A DNA stretch of 64,000 nucleotides from Brachycybe producta (GCA_036925085.1 JAUPFP010000025.1:434001-498000); one strand, 5' to 3'; positions 18,855 through 28,984 are shown, numbered from the stretch's first letter. Program-made: numbers and translations. The notes: generated from the sequence alone by a model not told the origin.

Positions 18855-19292
18855 TTAGCCCCATCTAAGTGGTTGACCTCTGGGTCGTGACATATCTCTA
18901 GAGACAGCGCTTACAATATCATTGCTTGGGTCCTGATACCTTCCACCATTAGCTGTAAGTGGTCGCCAATGTGTAAATAAGCTAAGGGCCCTTTTCATAA
19001 GTAGGGACAAGGGAACTCGTCGAACTCTTTGCATCTCTTCGTCGTTCATTTCAACTTCTGCCAAGTTGAGGTCGTTTAAATTTCCCGCCTTTTCCAATGC
19101 TGCAATCTGAGCCCTTTGATCATCATTCAACGTCATTCCCATGATGACATCATTGTCATTGTCGTTGACGTCATTCCATTGTTCTTGTGGGATCAGAGGT
19201 TGAGCGTTGAGGGTTGTCAGGCATCCAAGGGCCAACACAAGTAGGCTTATGAATAAGAGGCTCGCCACCTGACTTTTCCTTGAGTGTTGCAT
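18855..19292 (-). CDS. secreted neuropeptide-like precursor, 145 aa, ending in an amidation glycine
   Basis: Single open frame from ATG at 19292 to TAA at 18855. Seen: a classical signal peptide (residues 1-30, hydrophobic core LLFISLLVLALGCL, likely cleavage after LNA); an acidic, Asn/Asp-rich propeptide (31-88); furin-type RVRR at 89-92; KR at 100-101; then a 44-residue C-terminus starting ALSLFTHWRPL and ending RPRGQPLRWG directly before the stop. Terminal Gly is the usual donor for C-terminal amidation, so the predicted products are VPLSLLM and a 43-residue peptide ending in RW-amide. There are no cysteines in the mature part. I do not recognise the family; no receptor or function can be claimed. 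A pyrimidine tract plus CAG lies just upstream of the ATG on the minus strand (about 19309-19316), suggesting a spliced 5' UTR or a trans-splice acceptor. Small secreted protein of another kind is the alternative. Confidence 0.75.
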   Translation of the reverse strand: MQHSRKSQVASLLFISLLVLALGCLTTLNAQPLIPQEQWNDVNDNDNDVIMGMTLNDDQRAQIAALEKAGNLNDLNLAEVEMNDEEMQRVRRVPLSLLMKRALSLFTHWRPLTANGGRYQDPSNDIVSAVSRDMSRPRGQPLRWG

Positions 19293-19308
19293 TTTAAGAG
19301 AAAATCTG

Positions 19309-19316
19309 TATTAAGG
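19309..19316 (-). promoter_or_regulatory. probable 3' splice site before the peptide-precursor start codon
   Basis: On the minus strand TTTCCTTAATACAG precedes ATTTTCTCTTAAAATG. An upstream untranslated exon or a spliced leader would join here. Inference from motif and position. Confidence 0.4.
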
Positions 19317-19344
19317 AAAGAAAAACACAAGTGGAAATGAGATT

Positions 19345-20250
19345 TTAGTTCTTTTCAGCTTGTTAAAGTTAGCTCTTTTTAGCTTTTGTTTAACACTTTT
19401 CAGTTTTTAAAGCTCTCTTTCGCTCTTTTTAGCCTTTTTTTTTAGTTATTTTTAGTTTTTAAAGCTCTTTTTAGCATTGTTTAGCTCTTTTCAGTTTTTA
19501 AAGCTCAGTTTAGCTTTTTTGAAGATTTTTTTAGCACTTATAGCAATTAAGATCGTATTCTTACTGGTTTTTAATGCAAAGCAAGTGCTAAAATCACCAA
19601 CGTTTACATTAAGCTTTGTTTAGCTCTATTGGGTTTTGTTTAGCTCTGTTTAGCTTAGCTTAGGTTTTTTAGCTCTTTTAGGCCTGTTTAGCTTGTTTAA
19701 GTTTGTTTATCTCTTTCAGGTTTGTTTAGCTCTTTTTACTTCTTTTTAGTTCTTGTTGGCTTTTTTAGCTCAAGTTTAGCTCTTTTCAGCTATTTTGAGC
19801 TCTTGTTTAGCTTTTTAGTTCTGTTTAGCTCTTTGTATCTATTTTTTAGCTTTCTCCTTAGGTTGTTTAGGTTTGTTTAGCTCTTTTAGGTCTGTTTAGC
19901 TCTTTTAGGTCTGTTTAGCTCTTTTTACTTCTTTTTAGCTCTTGTTGGCTTTTTATCTCAAGTTTAGCTCTTTTTAGCTATTTTGAGCTCAGCTTAGCTC
20001 TTTAGTTCTGTTTAGCTCTTTGTATCTATTTTTTAGCTTCCTCCTTAGTTTGTTTAGTTTGTTTAACTCTTTTAGGTCTGTTTAGCTCTTTTACTTCTTT
20101 TTAGCTCCTGTTGGCTTTTTCAGCTCAAGTTTAGCTCTTTTCAGCTATTTTGAACTCTTGTTTAGGTCTTTAGTTCTGTTTAGATATTTGTATGTTTTTT
20201 TAGCTTTCTCCTTAGCTATTTTTAACTTTTTTTTAGCTCTTTTCCCTATT
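19345..20250. repeat. TTTAGCTCTTTT-rich repeat with ~170-190 bp higher-order copies
   Basis: TTTAGCTC, TTTTAGGT and CTTTTTAG phrases fill the region. On top of this, a larger block beginning ACTTCTTTTTAG and containing GTTGGC, AGCTATTTTGA and TTTGTAT-C/T recurs at about 19738, 19928 and 20090. It lies just 5' of the minus-strand peptide gene. Confidence 0.85.
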
Positions 20251-20769
20251 TTTATTATATTGTGAATGACATCATGCAATGAAATGAAGAATATTTTTAG
20301 AAACACTTAATTTATCAGGTTTTTTTTGTTAATAAAATGAGGAGTTTTGTTACCAAATGTGGTCCAATTTGAATGACCTTATCTTTAATGAAGAAGAGAT
20401 TTCACATAAAAGTTGACAATGATTTTTTTTGTGTCATTTGTTTTCATTTTGTCCAACTTAAGATGAAATGTTTTCTGATTTTCTTTAACCAATATGTGGT
20501 GTGTGTTGGTTAGTTAAAGTTGTTATTTTCATCATCATTATCACTTAATTGAGTTTAATTAAAAGTGTGTTGTTTTTGTTGTTCGTTTGACTCATAAAAA
20601 AGGACAATCAACTAACTAATCTTAGAAAATGGGATTTGCCTAATTAAGAAAAACAGGAAAGAAAACAACCTTCTTAAGCCATTTCCAACTCTTTTGTTAT
20701 TTTTTTTGTTATTTTACAGGAGCAAAATTAAGAGATGTTTGAAAGTGTTTTTAGAAACTAGAAGGTTTA

Positions 20770-20931
20770 ATATCTTATCTACACTTGAGTTAAATCCATT
20801 CAAGTTAAATGTGTTTAGGTGAACTATTTGGATTCCAAGACATGACATACTTAATTTAAAATAAAAATTTAATATATTTAAATATTAACTCAATATACAT
20901 TGAATTCGACATATTGTTTGGTTTGTCCTTA
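20770..20931 (-). mobile_element. F2 fragment, inverted orientation
   Basis: Carries the F2 right end in reverse (TTGAGTTAAAT, GTGTTTAGGTGAACTAT) and the left part (GAATTCGACATATTGTTTG) with the middle deleted. Confidence 0.65.
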
Positions 20932-21243
20932 ATACCTAGTACACACACACACCTGATGATTTAAATACATTTAAATAATAAATATGTTCTACAGAACCCC
21001 GTGAAGGACAAACAAATAATATGTCGAATTCAATTTATTCAGTTAATAATCTCAAAATATTGATTTAATACTTAAATTAATATATCAACTATTTATATTA
21101 AAATATTGATTTTGTATTTTAATTTTAAAATATTAATAATTAAAGTCAATTTTTATTTGGTGTTCATGTCCTTAACTGGATTCCGTATAATTCACCTAAA
21201 CATATTTAATTTGAATTCGTTTAACTCATGTGTGTATAAGGTA
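20932..21243 (+). mobile_element. F2 element (copy D)
   Basis: Full-length F2: ATACCTAGTACACACACACA at the left, GAATTCGTTTAACTCATGTG then TGTATAAGGTAT at the right. Confidence 0.8.
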
Positions 21244-21305
21244 TAACTGAGCTATGTAGAACATATTTAATATTTAAATGCGTTCAACATTTTAGGTGTA
21301 AGATA

Positions 21306-21620
21306 ATACCTTGTATACACATGAGTTAAATGAATTCAAATTAAATGTGTTTAGGTGAATTATACGGAATCCAGTTATGGACCTAAACCCAAATAAAAAT
21401 TGACTTTATTATTAATATTTTAAAAATTGAAATACTAAATCAATATTTTGTCAATAGTTTATATAAATTATATTTAAGTATTAACTCAATATTTTCAGAT
21501 TATTAACTGAATTAAATTGAATTCGATATATTGTTTGTTTGTCCTTTACGGGGCTCTGTAGAACACGTTTATTGTATTTAAATGCATTTAAATTATCAGG
21601 TGTGTACTAGATATAAGGTA
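21306..21620 (-). mobile_element. F2 element (copy E), inverted relative to copy D
   Basis: Full-length in the opposite orientation, with about 62 bases between it and copy D, giving a potential hairpin with arms of about 310 bp. Confidence 0.8.
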
Positions 21621-22129
21621 TGTTAGGTCATGTTAATATTTTTTTAAAAATAAACTTTTTATTTGAGTTTGAAAATAATCCAACCTTTCATTTTTGTCCA
21701 ATAAAAAAAGTTTATTTTGAAAGATATCAGCATGAAGAAAAGAAAAAAACTAGCTACCGTTCTAGTTTCTAAAAACACTTTTAATATTTCTCTTCTGAAA
21801 CTGCAAGAATAATCACAGAATTCGAAAATCAGTTTTTGATAAAAAAAAATCCTACAATTTGTAAATATGTTTTGTTGTCGTTCTTCTTCTTCTTCGAATA
21901 AAGTTAAGTTGAAAGTTAGAGAAACAAAATTATCTTTCTAATATTAAAGTAATGAGGCTAATGATAAATACACATTTATATTCATAAATAAGTGAATAAC
22001 TGATGCAATCATCTGAAATTCATACTAATGTGTGTTAAAGTCAAAGTAAAAAATCAGTCATTTCTACATAATTACTAGGCAATGTTCAAAATCACGAGCA
22101 AATCTGAATTTTGCTTAAGACATTGATAG

Positions 22130-22275
22130 GTTAAAACATTAGAAAGGAATTTTTTTTAAAAAAAGACATTTAAAATATCTTTTAAATTAAACTTTTTATG
22201 ACACATTTAAATATCTGTTTTAAAAAGTTTATTTTGAAAGATGTCGCTCATCAAAAATGTTGTCAATTTCTTTTA
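22130..22275. mobile_element. F1 core remnant
   Basis: AAACTTTTTATGACACATTT followed by AAAAAGTTTATTTTGAAAGA, the inner arm junction of F1; the outer arms are not recognisable. Confidence 0.5.
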
Positions 22276-22958
22276 CTATTTTAACTTATTAAATACCACT
22301 TGGAATTTCCTTTTAAGAAGTTACTTTTTTTTAAGAAATTAATTATTTGCTTCAATGTTCAGACATTTTAAAGATTGTCTAAACCTCAAATAAACTATAT
22401 ATGTACATTTTCTTAAAAACCGTGGATGATTTTACAAATTGGCTAGTGATAATATAGAATTTCTGAATTTTTCACTTTGACGGAATTCAACTTAATGAAG
22501 ATGTGTATTTTTATTAACTGATTCTCTATGAATGTATCATTAACATATTCATAAAGAATTGGCCTGAAATGAATGAAGTGTAGGAAGGGTTTCTGAATAG
22601 ATTGGGTTCCTCCTCCCCTCGCCCTACCCCCAAACCTTTTTTTTAAAGTTAAATTGAGTTTCATGTTGGGTTCCTCCTAAATAAAGGATTTTGGTCGTTG
22701 ACTATACAATGAAGTCAGCCTATATTATTATTATTATATAGAACAGGAAATTACAAACATAATCTTATTGATGATGAGCCTCAATCTGAATGAAATTTGT
22801 GTCCGAAAAAAATATATATACATACATACAGCATATATATATATATACATATATGAAATTGCTCATCTCTTTCTCTAAGCAACTGAACGAAAACCCGGTT
22901 TTTGTAACTCGATTCAGTTGTTGTTCCATTTGCCAATTTGTGGGGTTCTCTTCCATAC

Positions 22959-22959
<1 letters not shown>

Positions 22960-22997
<38 letters not shown>

Positions 22998-23275
22998 GAG
23001 AGAGAGAGAGAAAAGAGAGATTGTGTGTGTGAGAGAGAGAGAGAGATTGTGAGAAAGAAGGCGAGAGAGGGAGAGAGAGATTGAGAGAGAGATTGGAAGA
23101 GAGAGAGATTGGAAAAAAAGAGTGATATTGAGAGAAAGAGAGATTGGGGGAGAGAGAGAGAAAGAGAAAGAGAGAGAGAGAGATAGAGAAAGATTGAGAG
23201 AGGGAGTCGCAGAGAGACAGAGAAAGATTGAGAGGAGAGATTGGGAGAGGGAGAGGGAGGGAGAGAGAAGGAAAG
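22960..23275. repeat. GA-rich microsatellite, ~315 bp
   Basis: (GA)n broken by TTG and GGA interruptions. The Ser/Leu-rich frame on the minus strand (22765-23346) is the repeat read in one phase, not a gene. Confidence 0.95.
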
Positions 23276-23487
23276 ATACCCAAGTGTAATGGCATTTTGC
23301 TAGGACTAATCCACACACAACCTACAGTTACTTTCAGTGGGATCAATACTTTTTCTTTTAAAACTTAAATTCCTACCCAGGATTTATAACAATAAAGCTT
23401 ACGTAAATAACACCTACTAAGTATGGAATCCTTTTTTTTCTTCTTCCTAAATTTGTAATTGAAAAATTCACTTTAATAAGTTAATAA

Positions 23488-24270
23488 CAAAAATGGCGGC
23501 CATTTTGTTTACAACTTTTTTTTAAATTCAAGAAAAAAACGAATTTAGCCTTAAATTGACAATCTATTCAATCTGAAGTTGAATTTAATCAACCGTTAAA
23601 GTTAACTGATGTTACTAAAAATAGACCCTAGTAACAAAACAAAATGGCCGCCATTTTTATTACAAAATAATAAAACTCTTCTTTTTTTGAATGTTTGAGA
23701 TGAAATTCAGCTTAGAATTAACAACCTGTTAAATATAATTTATAATTGAATTTAGTCAACCGTTACAGTTAATGAAAAGTGAATCCTGATATTAAAAATG
23801 GCGGCTAATTTGTTTCAAAATTATAAAAATTTTCTTTTTTTGAATCTTTGACAAAGAAAGAAATTCAGCTTAAAAATAACAACTTGTTGAATTTAAAGTT
23901 CGATTCAATGTTAAAGTTACCTGTTGATGTTAATGTTGAATTTAATCAACTGTTACAGTTAATGAATTTTACTAAAAAAAAACAAAAAAAAAATGGCGGC
24001 CATTTTGTTTTCGAAATTGTAAAGCTCTTTCTTTTACTATCTGACAACGAAATTCAGGTTAGAATTAATTAATAACCTGTTGAATTTAAAGTTAAATTTA
24101 ATGAACTGGTAAAGTTTTTTTTTACAAGAAAATAAAGTTTTTACTTTAACAAAAACGGCAGCCATTTTTATTTTTTTGAAATTTAATAATAATTTGACAT
24201 TTTATAAGTCTTTATATTTAACAACTTGTTGAATTTAATCAACTGCTAAAGTTAACGGTTGTTCAATTAT
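23488..24270. repeat. five-copy ~160-bp satellite, each unit with an ATGGCGGCCAT palindrome
   Basis: AAAATGGCGGCCATTTT or a variant occurs at 23490, 23641, 23795, 23990 and 24152. Between the palindromes each copy has GAAATTCAGNTTAGAATTAA, AACCTGTTGAATTTAAAGTT and AATTTAATCAACNGTTA phrases. Spacings are 151, 154, 195 and 162 bases. Confidence 0.9.
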
Positions 24271-24459
24271 TATTTTTTTTATATGAAGATTGAGAAAGAG
24301 AGAAGAAAAGTTTTTAAAAGAAAAGTTATAATAAGCCTATTTCTGTTTGAAAAATGAAGTTATCAAGTTTTGGTCCCATAAATGGGCAATAATATTTGGT
24401 CAAATTAACTTTTAAGAGATAGTGGCTCCTGTGCCTTAAGGTTGAACATCACATTTTAG

Positions 24460-24535
24460 CCTTAGGGTGTGGGCGAGAGAGGGGGGAGGGTGGAGTAGTG
24501 TGGAGGTTGGGGTGATGGGTGGTAAATATTGTGTA
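24460..24535 (+). other. G-rich tract
   Basis: Several runs of three to six G separated by short loops (GGGGGGAGGGTGGAG, GGTTGGGGTGATGGGTGG). G-quadruplex formation is possible but the loops are uneven. Confidence 0.35.
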
Positions 24536-24699
24536 GGTGGATTCTGATTTACTCCACTTATAAGGATGGAATTTTGTAAAAGTGATTCAATTATTATATT
24601 CTGATGATATTGTGGTGTGTGTGTGTGGCTGGTTTACATAATGTCCATGTAAACAAACCCTTTGGCTCTTTTCAATCATGTGAAATTTTACTTGGAAAT

Positions 24700-24703
<4 letters not shown>

Positions 24704-24749
<46 letters not shown>
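24704..24749. repeat. (GA)n microsatellite
   Basis: Uninterrupted GA dinucleotides for about 45 bases. Confidence 0.95.
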
Positions 24750-24753
<4 letters not shown>

Positions 24754-24980
24754 AGGAGAAGGAATGAATAATGAGTTAATAATTTCATTTATTTTTCCAA
24801 AAAAAAAAAAGTTATGAGATTTTCAACTTTATGCAAAAATAAATAATATAAAGGATGTGTGTATGTGGTGCAATTTTTAAAAGAAAAACCTCGGAGAAAA
24901 TTTTCTCGAGAATGGTCGACTATTTTAAATTATTAAGTTATAAACTTATGGACTCTTAAGAAGTTACATTGCAAAATTAC

Positions 24981-25708
24981 TTCGAAAAATCTCCACAAAG
25001 AGCGCTGCCATCGTTTTTCTATTGAGCCCCCATAGACCCCAATGTTAAAGAAAAAACGTTAATTTTTAAAATACACAACAGTCGCGGCGGCAATATGTTT
25101 ATTTTTCATATTTAAAGTTGTCCAATTTTGATAGTTCAAAATGCAATGTGCACCTTAAATATATGCTGATCGAGTGATAGAATGACAAAAAATTCGTAAG
25201 TGCGGTTCTATTTTTAAAAACTATTTCAAAATCGCGAATTTCTAACTCTTTATGTTTAAACTCCATTGATTACGCCCAGATAAGAAAAAAAAAATCATTA
25301 AAATGCTCATAAAAATACCTAAAAATAATTTTAAAAAAACAGAAAAAAAATCAGTACGTGCTCCAATGCGTTGGCTTCACTGTGGTTTACTTGTGTTTTT
25401 TTTTAAAATAATTTGTAGGTATTTTTTACCAACATTTTAATCGATGTTTTTTTTTACTTAAGAGCACGTACTCAGTGGAGTTTAACAGAAGAGTTAGAAA
25501 TTCGCGATTTTGAAATAGTTTTTAAAAATAGAACCGCACTTACCAATTTTTTTGTCATTCTATCACTAGATTAACATATGTTTAAGGTGCACATTGCACT
25601 TTGAACCATCAAAATTGGACAACTTTAAATATGAAAAATAAACATATTGCCGCCGCGACTGTTGTGTATTTTAAAAATTAACGTTTCTCCTTTAACATTG
25701 GGTCTATC
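24981..25708. mobile_element. F3: ~730-bp foldback element with ~240-bp arms
   Basis: Left arm (about 25020-25270) and right arm (about 25471-25708) are long inverted repeats; landmarks are ACAACAGTCGCGGCGGCAAT / ATTGCCGCCGCGACTGTTGT, and AAGTGCGGTTCTATTTTTAA with its reverse. The left end carries about 40-60 extra bases (TCTCCACAAAGAGCGCTGCC) missing on the right. The right end abuts an F1 right arm. Confidence 0.85.
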
Positions 25709-25815
25709 AACGTTAAAATACTCATAAGTGATTGAGCTACCCTTCTAGTTTCTAAAACACTTTCATTATTTTCGTAATATTGCTTTTTGAAAGACGGAGA
25801 GATTAACCGAAAGTT
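25709..25815. mobile_element. F1 right-arm fragment
   Basis: ATACTCATAAGTGATTGAGC, then CTTCTAGTTTCTAAAACACT and GAAAGACGGAGAGATTAACC. F3 sits where the left arm would be, so F3 probably inserted into or replaced it. Confidence 0.65.
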
Positions 25816-25825
25816 AGAGGGAAGG

Positions 25826-26245
25826 TTCTAGGACATTTCGGGTAAAGTTCTTCACCTAAAAAACCATTCACCTAAACAATTAGACCTAAACCAAATACAC
25901 TAAATGTTTTTTTTTCACCTAAATGATAATACACCTAAACCTTTATAAGGTGAATTTGTTCAGGTGAAATAGTTTAGAGAAAAATGTTTAGGTGAAAAAT
26001 GTTTGGAGGTGAAAAATGTTTGGAGGTGAAATATACTTTAGGTGAACAAATTGAGGTTAAAATAGTATTAGGTTAAATGTTTTCAGGTGAAAATATATTA
26101 GAAGAATTTCTTTTAGGTGAATGTTCATTAGGTGTATAGTGATTTAGATGAAAAAACATTTATAGAGTATTTGGTTTAGGTGTAATTGTTTAGGTGAATG
26201 GTCTTTTAGGTGAATAACTTTAGGTGAAGTGTCTTGATACCTTTT
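25826..26245. mobile_element. F5: foldback element built of CACCTAAA / TTTAGGTG motifs
   Basis: The left arm TTCACCTAAAAAACCATTC, CACCTAAACAATTAGACC pairs with the right arm, which reversed reads TTCACCTAAAAGACCATTC, CACCTAAACAATTACACC; arms are about 115 bases. The outer ends AGGTTCTAGGACATTTC and AGGTATCAAGACACTTC (reversed) also match. The loop carries further TTTAGGTGAA copies. Confidence 0.8.
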
Positions 26246-27032
26246 GAAGTAACAGCTAAGCTTAACATTGAACAAATATGTAAATGACACTCAAAAGTTA
26301 AATTGAATACTAGAATATAATAATTAATTTTCCGTTAATTTTCGATTACACTCATATAATTACAATTAGTACTCTGCTAGCAGCCAAATAGGCCTATGGC
26401 AGAGGGACACTAAATCATCATATCACCGTACATTTTTAAATTAAATAAACAATTTATCAACGGAATTTGTTATTTTAAGAGGGTGGTGGTGGTGGAAATG
26501 GGTTTAGGGGGATTTTTTTTAATATAATAATTTCAAATTTGTGATTTCTCAGTTTTATCTTTGATATGACACCCGAAAATTTCCTTGAATTTTCTTATCC
26601 CTTATCTTTTAATTCTCATTGTAATAATATTTGTCAATACCTGGAACCCACATTAAACAAAAAAAAACAACAAAATAGAATCGTTGACATTCTTTTAATA
26701 TATATATATTTATTACAAATTCAGGAAAAACCGAGAAAAATATTATATTGAATAAACATTTTTTATCAAATTATATCAGTTATGGGAAGGGGGAGGGGGA
26801 TGGAGGTGGAATTTATTATTATATATTTATTATTTTAGCCCATTTTTATTTTAAATGGACCTATTTTTCATCTACTGGGACCCATTTGAATGCTTTTTAG
26901 CTTTTCATGTGCAACAGGTGCCCCCCAAAAGTAATTTGTTTACAAGTTTAGAGAGTCGAAAATAGAATACAAGGTGTTCTTAAAAATATTTGATCTTTTG
27001 GGCAAAATATTAGACAAAACTGGACATAGATT
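26246..27032. other. AT-rich intergenic DNA, no feature recognised
   Basis: Only short G-rich runs near 26480 and 26785 stand out. No exon or repeat structure identified. Confidence 0.4.
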
Positions 27033-27430
27033 TTCAGTGGTTTTTAAAGTGTAAATGAATCTCGAAATCTGATTACTCTCTGTCCTTTTAGGTGCAAAAT
27101 AAATAGAAACACGAGTGTGTTTTAAGAAAACTAGAAGGGTAGTTCAGTCACTTATGGGTATTTTTTTATGTTTGATATCTTTCAAAATAAACGTTTTATG
27201 TGTGAGTTTTGAAAATCGCTTAAACCTGACAATGCAATTCGCATGCTGCAATTGGATTTTTGTTTCCTCTGCCACAGGCCGTCTTGGCTGCGTGTATAGT
27301 ATTTTTTTTTTTTTCAAATTGAAAATAACAATAAAAATATACGTAAGTGATTCAGCTACCTTTCTAGTTTCTAAAACTACATTCACATTTCTCTTAATAT
27401 TGTTTCTGAAAGACTGAGAATAATCAATGA
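27033..27430. mobile_element. F1 element with unrelated centre
   Basis: Both arms are clear (AAAACTAGAAGGGTAGTTCA; CTTTCTAGTTTCTAAAACTA). The centre, about 27225-27310, is not F1-like: it is more GC-rich and includes GCCACAGGCCGTCTTGGCTG. Confidence 0.75.
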
Positions 27431-27454
27431 TGTGGTCAAAACAAAAAAGGGTTA

Positions 27455-27742
27455 AATTTCTCTTAATAAGACCTATAAACTAGAAGGGTAGCTCAATCAC
27501 TTAAATATATTTTCAAGTTGGCATCTTTTAAAATAAACTTTTTATGTGAATTTGAAAACTATCCCAACTTTTTAACTCTATAAAAAGTTTATTTTAAAAG
27601 ATATCAACATGAAAATAGTATTAAGTGATTCATCTACCCTTCTAGTTTCTAAAACACATTCATGTTTCTCTTAATTTTTGCTCTTCTGAAAGACAGAATA
27701 ATCAAGACTTTCAGAAATCAGTTTTTTATAAACCCATCTTAT
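27455..27742. mobile_element. F1 element
   Basis: ATAAACTAGAAGGGTAGCTC ... ACCCTTCTAGTTTCTAAAAC, with ATAAACCCATCTTA at the right end. The left outer arm is shortened. Confidence 0.8.
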
Positions 27743-27800
27743 GAGGAACTTGAAAGTGTTTTAGAAACTAGAAGGGTAGCTTATTATTATTAATCATGTA
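27738..27800. mobile_element. F1 left-arm fragment
   Basis: GAGGAACTTGAAAGTGTTTT then AGAAACTAGAAGGGTAGCTT, directly after the previous copy; no right arm follows. Confidence 0.65.
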
Positions 27801-28061
27801 TAACTGATTGGAAACACAACAACATGGATTATGAACCAGTTGAACCACAAACAATCAGTTGTTCACTGATTAAATTGACTAGAATAATTAATGATGTGGT
27901 CAAAACACAAAAGTGCCAAATGTCTCGTAACGGGACCTGTGTGTCCATTATCTGTCCAGCTGAATTTACTTTAAAAACACTCTGTATATTTACATTAATG
28001 TAAAAGTGTCTAAAAAAAAAAGAATGGAAAGAAACCATTGTGGTGTATCTATATATACGAT

Positions 28062-28290
28062 GTTACTATCAATCTGCGGAATCAGTCAATCTGCAGAATG
28101 CCTTGGCAATCTGCGAAACAACTAGCCTGCTAAGCTAGTGAATTTGCAAAAAAATTCAACACTTAAAATGTATTGAATTTTGCAGATTCACCAGTAGGTT
28201 GGTGGTTTTGCAGATTCACTAGCAGGTTGGAGGTTTCGTAGAATACCTAGGCATTTTTCAGATTGACTGATTTCGCAGATTGACAGTAAC
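28062..28290. mobile_element. F4: palindromic element (copy 1)
   Basis: GTTACTATCAATCTGCGGAA at the left and, reversed, GTTACTGTCAATCTGCGAAA at the right. Arms of about 100 bases contain repeated AATCTGC / GCAGATT and ACTAGCAGGTTGG phrases. Confidence 0.8.
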
Positions 28291-28648
28291 ATAATATACA
28301 AAATTATAATTGCACAAGTAATATTGTAGTGAAAGTTAAATAGGGTTCTTTCTCTATGTGTGTCTGAATGTGACTTCCTCCTGATGGATGTTTTTCATTG
28401 TTGAACCCACTAAAAGGGTGGACATGAAATCGCAATTGACCCCTTCATTTTTGCTAAAAGACCTTTTCTTACAATCTTCAAACTCCCTCTACTTTTCCAA
28501 TCTCTTTCAGTCATCTTTTCTTGGTTTTAACCTCACTTTAACTATTTTTTTTAACCTGTTAAATTTGATTTGCAAATATTTTTCGGTTACTTTTGGGGGG
28601 GTTTTCCTTCTATGTTTCATTTCTCTTTACCAGAATTGTTTGACTTAA

Positions 28649-28972
28649 GGTGGTTTTAAGAGTCTAAACGCGTCTCTCGAACTCTTTGATATTCTGTCTT
28701 GCAGACACGAAATTATGTGAAACTTAAATGTGTTTTAGAAACTAGAAGGGTAGCTCGATTAATTAAAGGTATTTTTATGTTGATATCTTACAAAATAAGC
28801 TTTGTATGACACTTTGAAAATGCTCCAAAAGTTTATTTTGAAAGATATCAAACATGAAATTACCCTTAAGTGATTGAGCTACACCTTCTAGTTTCTAAAA
28901 CACTTTCTAGTTTCTCTTAATTGTGTGCTTCTGAAAGACAGAATAATCAAAGAGTTTGAAAATCAGCAGTTC
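28649..28972. mobile_element. F1 element, near full length
   Basis: TTAA 28645-28648 then GGTGGTTTTAAGAGTC; clear arms; TTAA 28973-28976. One of the best-preserved copies, useful as a reference. Confidence 0.85.
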
Positions 28973-28984
28973 TTAAGTAAATTT

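Larger units (their letters stand above)
20677..21850. mobile_element. F1 element split by a block of F2 elements
   Basis: The left arm starts at TTAA 20674-20677 and runs to GTTTTTAGAAACTAGAAGG near 20765; the remainder (AAAAATAAACTTTTTATTTG onward, TTCTAGTTTCTAAAAACAC) resumes at about 21630 and ends near 21850. About 860 bases of F2 sequence separate the halves. Confidence 0.75.

Noticed and set aside
22765-23346. Ser/Leu-rich 193-codon minus-strand frame
   Set aside because: It is the (GA)n microsatellite read as TCT/CTC codons.
25826-26245. CACCTAAA / TTTAGGTG words considered as interstitial telomeric repeat
   Set aside because: Spacing is irregular, the words are palindromically arranged, and no clean TTAGGG or TTTAGGG tandem run exists.
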